A stretch of 5,360 bases of DNA from Helicobacteraceae bacterium (GTDB taxonomy: Bacteria; Campylobacterota; Campylobacteria; Campylobacterales; Sulfurimonadaceae). The stretch is taken from contig DAOWOG010000122.1 of assembly GCA_030642185.1 (NCBI GenBank), positions 1 to 5,360 of the forward strand, in the 5' to 3' direction. Below the pieces are notes generated by a model. The model made no database searches. It was given only the letters and a program-made list of their open reading frames with translations, and had not been told where the DNA came from. Position numbers and translations under genes: made by a program. Positions 5,282-5,360 of this stretch are shown here, piece after piece (within the stretch, counting starts at the first letter, position 1; every line of letters starts with the position of its first letter).

Positions 5282-5295
5282 GGGGCTTTTGCCCC
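5282..5295. repeat. Hairpin GGGGC-TTTT-GCCCC after the small ORF
   Basis: A five-base GC stem with a four-T loop begins ten bases after the TAA of the small ORF. Downstream is GTCCCACCCTCTTTT, with no immediate T run, so termination would be weak. It could instead stabilise the 3' end, or its CCCC arm could pair with the GGGG of the Shine-Dalgarno at 5204-5207. Confidence 0.45.
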
Positions 5296-5327
5296 GTCCC
5301 ACCCTCTTTTGCATTAAACTTTTGTAT

Positions 5328-5353
5328 GGGTATACCAAGTAAAACTTGGGAAC
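5328..5353. repeat. REP-like palindrome CCAAGT-AAA-ACTTGG with conserved-looking flanks
   Basis: A perfect six-base stem (5335-5340 with 5344-5349) is flanked by GGGTATA on the left and GAACC on the right. I recall intergenic repeats of the form TGGGTATACC-stem-GGGAACCAG from sulfur-oxidising bacteria but cannot verify this here. The window ends seven bases later, so neighbouring copies cannot be seen. Confidence 0.35.
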
Positions 5354-5360
5354 CAGCGAA

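Noticed and set aside
5321..5326. Possible minus-strand -10 (TACAAA) for an antisense RNA against the small ORF
   Set aside because: The hexamer is weak, no upstream element supports it, and no terminator is seen on that strand; noted only because an antisense partner would be expected in a classical type I system.
4880..5360. CRISPR array or integron attC sites in the repeat-rich right end
   Set aside because: The repeats differ in sequence and spacing, there are no regular spacers, and no pair of RYYYAAC/GTTRRRY core sites flanks any of the palindromes.

Overview
The window looks like chromosomal DNA of a free-living, sulfur-oxidising-type Campylobacterota (Sulfurimonas/Sulfurovum-like). 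That is an inference from the gene families (a short cytoplasmic SdhA/FrdA flavoprotein, a DUF3108 periplasmic protein, an AEC permease), from extended -10 promoters of TATAAT/TACAAT type without a clear -35, and from moderate to low GC. No marker gene in the window fixes the genus.

Layout, left to right. At 1-32 (minus) is the first ten codons of a gene that runs off the left edge, with its own promoter and ribosome binding site. A spacer with three hairpins (69-138) separates it from an SdhA/FrdA-family flavoprotein gene (142-1761, minus). A near-perfect 38-bp palindrome (1809-1846) lies between that gene's promoter and the 3' end of a DUF3108 gene (1866-2647, minus), which is split by a one-base frameshift at a run of five T. 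A compact divergent promoter region (2648-2704) serves this gene and, on the plus strand, an AEC-family permease (2705-3613). The permease converges, 11 bp apart, on an archaeal-type P-loop ATPase (3625-4722, minus).

The last 640 bases hold no ordinary gene but much structure: an AT-rich ATPase promoter, a 65-bp inverted-repeat element (4889-4953), a hairpin with two mutually exclusive pairings (5021-5073), a strong promoter (5094-5099), a short structured transcript ending in a strong intrinsic terminator (about 5106-5183), and then a 19-codon hydrophobic ORF with a good Shine-Dalgarno (5213-5272), followed by more hairpins.

The most interesting signal is at 5091-5295. The first nine or ten bases of the predicted small RNA (5105-5114) are a perfect reverse complement of codons 4-7 of the tiny membrane-peptide ORF (5224-5233). 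A palindromic AAAAGCTTTT in the RNA can pair with the adjacent codons, and the CCTTTTT tail of the terminator can pair with the Shine-Dalgarno region. This resembles a type I toxin-antitoxin locus, or a self-inhibited toxin mRNA, but in tandem arrangement. I do not recognise it as a described family.

The protein genes do not form one pathway. The flavoprotein belongs to succinate/fumarate chemistry, the permease and the DUF3108 protein to the envelope, and the ATPase is a lone gene of unknown role.
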